Below, piece after piece: positions 33,548-34,733 of a stretch of DNA of 34,733 bases (positions are counted from its first letter, which is position 1; each line of letters opens with the position of its first letter). The notes below the pieces were generated by a model. The model ran no database searches and was not told the origin of the DNA. It worked only from the letters and a program-made list of their open reading frames with translations. Both the position numbers and the translations under genes were made by a program. The stretch comes from Candidatus Kaiserbacteria bacterium (GTDB lineage Bacteria; Patescibacteriota; Minisyncoccia; Phycocordibacterales; UBA2100): NCBI GenBank assembly GCA_016217965.1, contig JACRFI010000023.1, positions 1 to 34,733 of the forward strand, given 5' to 3'.

Positions 33548-34036
33548 CAAACTATCTATCTGCTGCACACGGCGCGCATGCCGTTCCTCGCCAGAAAACG
33601 GGGTTGAAAGGAATCGCGTGACCGCATCTTTTGCTTCCTCAAGAGAAAGGAAACGAAGCCCTAGTGAAAGTGCATTCGCATCATTGTGCTGCCTTGTGGA
33701 CGAGAGAATATCGAGTTCTTTGCCACTCATATCTGTTTGCGCTCGTCCCGCTTGGCCATAATACAGAGCGCAGCGCACACCTTTGAATCTGTTCGCAACA
33801 ATTGCCTCTCCTTGCCCTGATGCACCCGCAACGATGGCTTTGCTATCTTTTCCTGCCAATGCATCGGCAGAAAGTTTCCGAGCAGCGTCAGCGATGATGC
33901 CCGGATAATCATCAGCAGGGTCATTCACGAATGCTCCGCAATCTTCCACCTCATGGCCAAGTTGGCCTTGGACGAATGCAATGAGCTGATTCTTTATTTC
34001 AAATCCCGCGTGATCCGCCGCGAAATAGATCTTCAT
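33545..34036 (-). CDS. rpiB: ribose-5-phosphate isomerase B (RpiB/LacA)
   Basis: MKIYFAADHAGFEIKNQLIAFVQ, DDYPGIIADAARKL, GASGQGEAIVANRFKGVRCALYY. Confidence 0.93.
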   Translation of the reverse strand: MKIYFAADHAGFEIKNQLIAFVQGQLGHEVEDCGAFVNDPADDYPGIIADAARKLSADALAGKDSKAIVAGASGQGEAIVANRFKGVRCALYYGQAGRAQTDMSGKELDILSSTRQHNDANALSLGLRFLSLEEAKDAVTRFLSTPFSGEERHARRVQQIDSL

Positions 34037-34068
34037 GTGCCGTTATAGTAGCATGCTCTCCTTACGCA

Positions 34069-34733
34069 TCACGGATCGACACGGACACGCCCCGTTGCTG
34101 TTTTATTGCCGCTCAGCGACTGTACTGTGATTGTCACTGTGTATGTTCCAGGCGATGAGTACGTGTGTGAATACGTCTCTATATGCGGCATGTCGACTGG
34201 ATAGTGTGCTCCGACGCCGCCAGTCGAGCCATCCCCCCACTGTATTGTGACCGCGCCAAGGAGTTGCGAACCGATTTCAGCGGCATACAGCGAAAGCGAC
34301 GCGGTGAAAGGAGCCTTCCCATGCCGCGGAATCATGCCAAATACGATGGAATCTTGCCCACATGCGGCACTGGTCTCAGGGCATAGTTGTGATCCGTAGT
34401 AGACTTTGTATCCAGGGCTATTCGGATTCGGATCGTTCCATAGCCATGTACCGTTGTCACACAGTACCGTTATGTAAGAAGGTGGAGACGTCGCGATGAA
34501 CGGATTCAGCACCGTCACACTCTGCCCCTCTGCATACGTTTGCCCCTTGTATGTGCAAGATGTCGCAGCGGCTGCGGCACTTGTGTAGCTTGCCTGCGCA
34601 TAGCTTGTGCCCGTGTTCGCTGTCGCAGCCTTCACCGTGCACGAGGTTTTGTTGTATTCAGCGGAACCAGAGAATGTCCCGTCGTTGCACGTCCTCGATT
34701 GCTCGACTGAGCTGCATGTTGCGGGCGATGTGA
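34069..34733 (-). CDS. PKD-type domain surface protein, 5' end beyond the window
   Basis: VTIQWGDGSTGG...IETYSHTYSSPGTYTVTITVQS; frame stays open to the window end (TSPATCSSVEQSRTCNDGTFSGSAEYNKTSCTVKA). Confidence 0.8.
   Translation of the reverse strand, partial: TSPATCSSVEQSRTCNDGTFSGSAEYNKTSCTVKAATANTGTSYAQASYTSAAAAATSCTYKGQTYAEGQSVTVLNPFIATSPPSYITVLCDNGTWLWNDPNPNSPGYKVYYGSQLCPETSAACGQDSIVFGMIPRHGKAPFTASLSLYAAEIGSQLLGAVTIQWGDGSTGGVGAHYPVDMPHIETYSHTYSSPGTYTVTITVQSLSGNKTATGRVRVDP

Overview
This 34.7 kb window looks like Parcubacteria/CPR-type DNA (judged from gene content and style only). Most genes are on the minus strand. Recognisable content: an HTTM protein; two tandem-repeat surface proteins next to a sortase; a CARDB protein; a Tat-signal protein; gyrB; a pheS-X-pheT operon encoding a domain-reduced PheRS; a glycosyltransferase; tRNA-Thr(UGU); tsf, rpsB, prfA, rpmE, rplY; a PfkB kinase; a split transketolase; a shikimate-pathway operon (aroQ-aroE-aroG-aroB); rpe; rpiB; and a PKD-type protein cut by the window end. 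The main finding is upstream of aroQ. An unannotated 24-codon minus-strand ORF (32304-32230) reads MTRAQYFFWFFFYDLKLEVSFARS, with eight consecutive aromatic codons. It is followed by mutually exclusive RNA pairings (a 1:2 hairpin, a long 2:3 antiterminator, a 3:4 terminator plus U-run), the layout of a ribosome-mediated transcription attenuator for aromatic amino acid biosynthesis. The same operon carries several small palindromic elements. Two are 133-bp copies of one MITE-like element; one of these sits inside what was probably an aroG/aroB ATGA overlap and has a target-site duplication that restored both stop and start. A third, 126 bp long, is in frame in the aroG N-terminus. Other points: an S23-type cassette with perfect 11-bp inverted ends, a 77-bp MITE with matching ends, divergent promoters sharing a -35 box, frequent near-leaderless starts, and an apparent frameshift. 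All pairings and alignments were done by eye.
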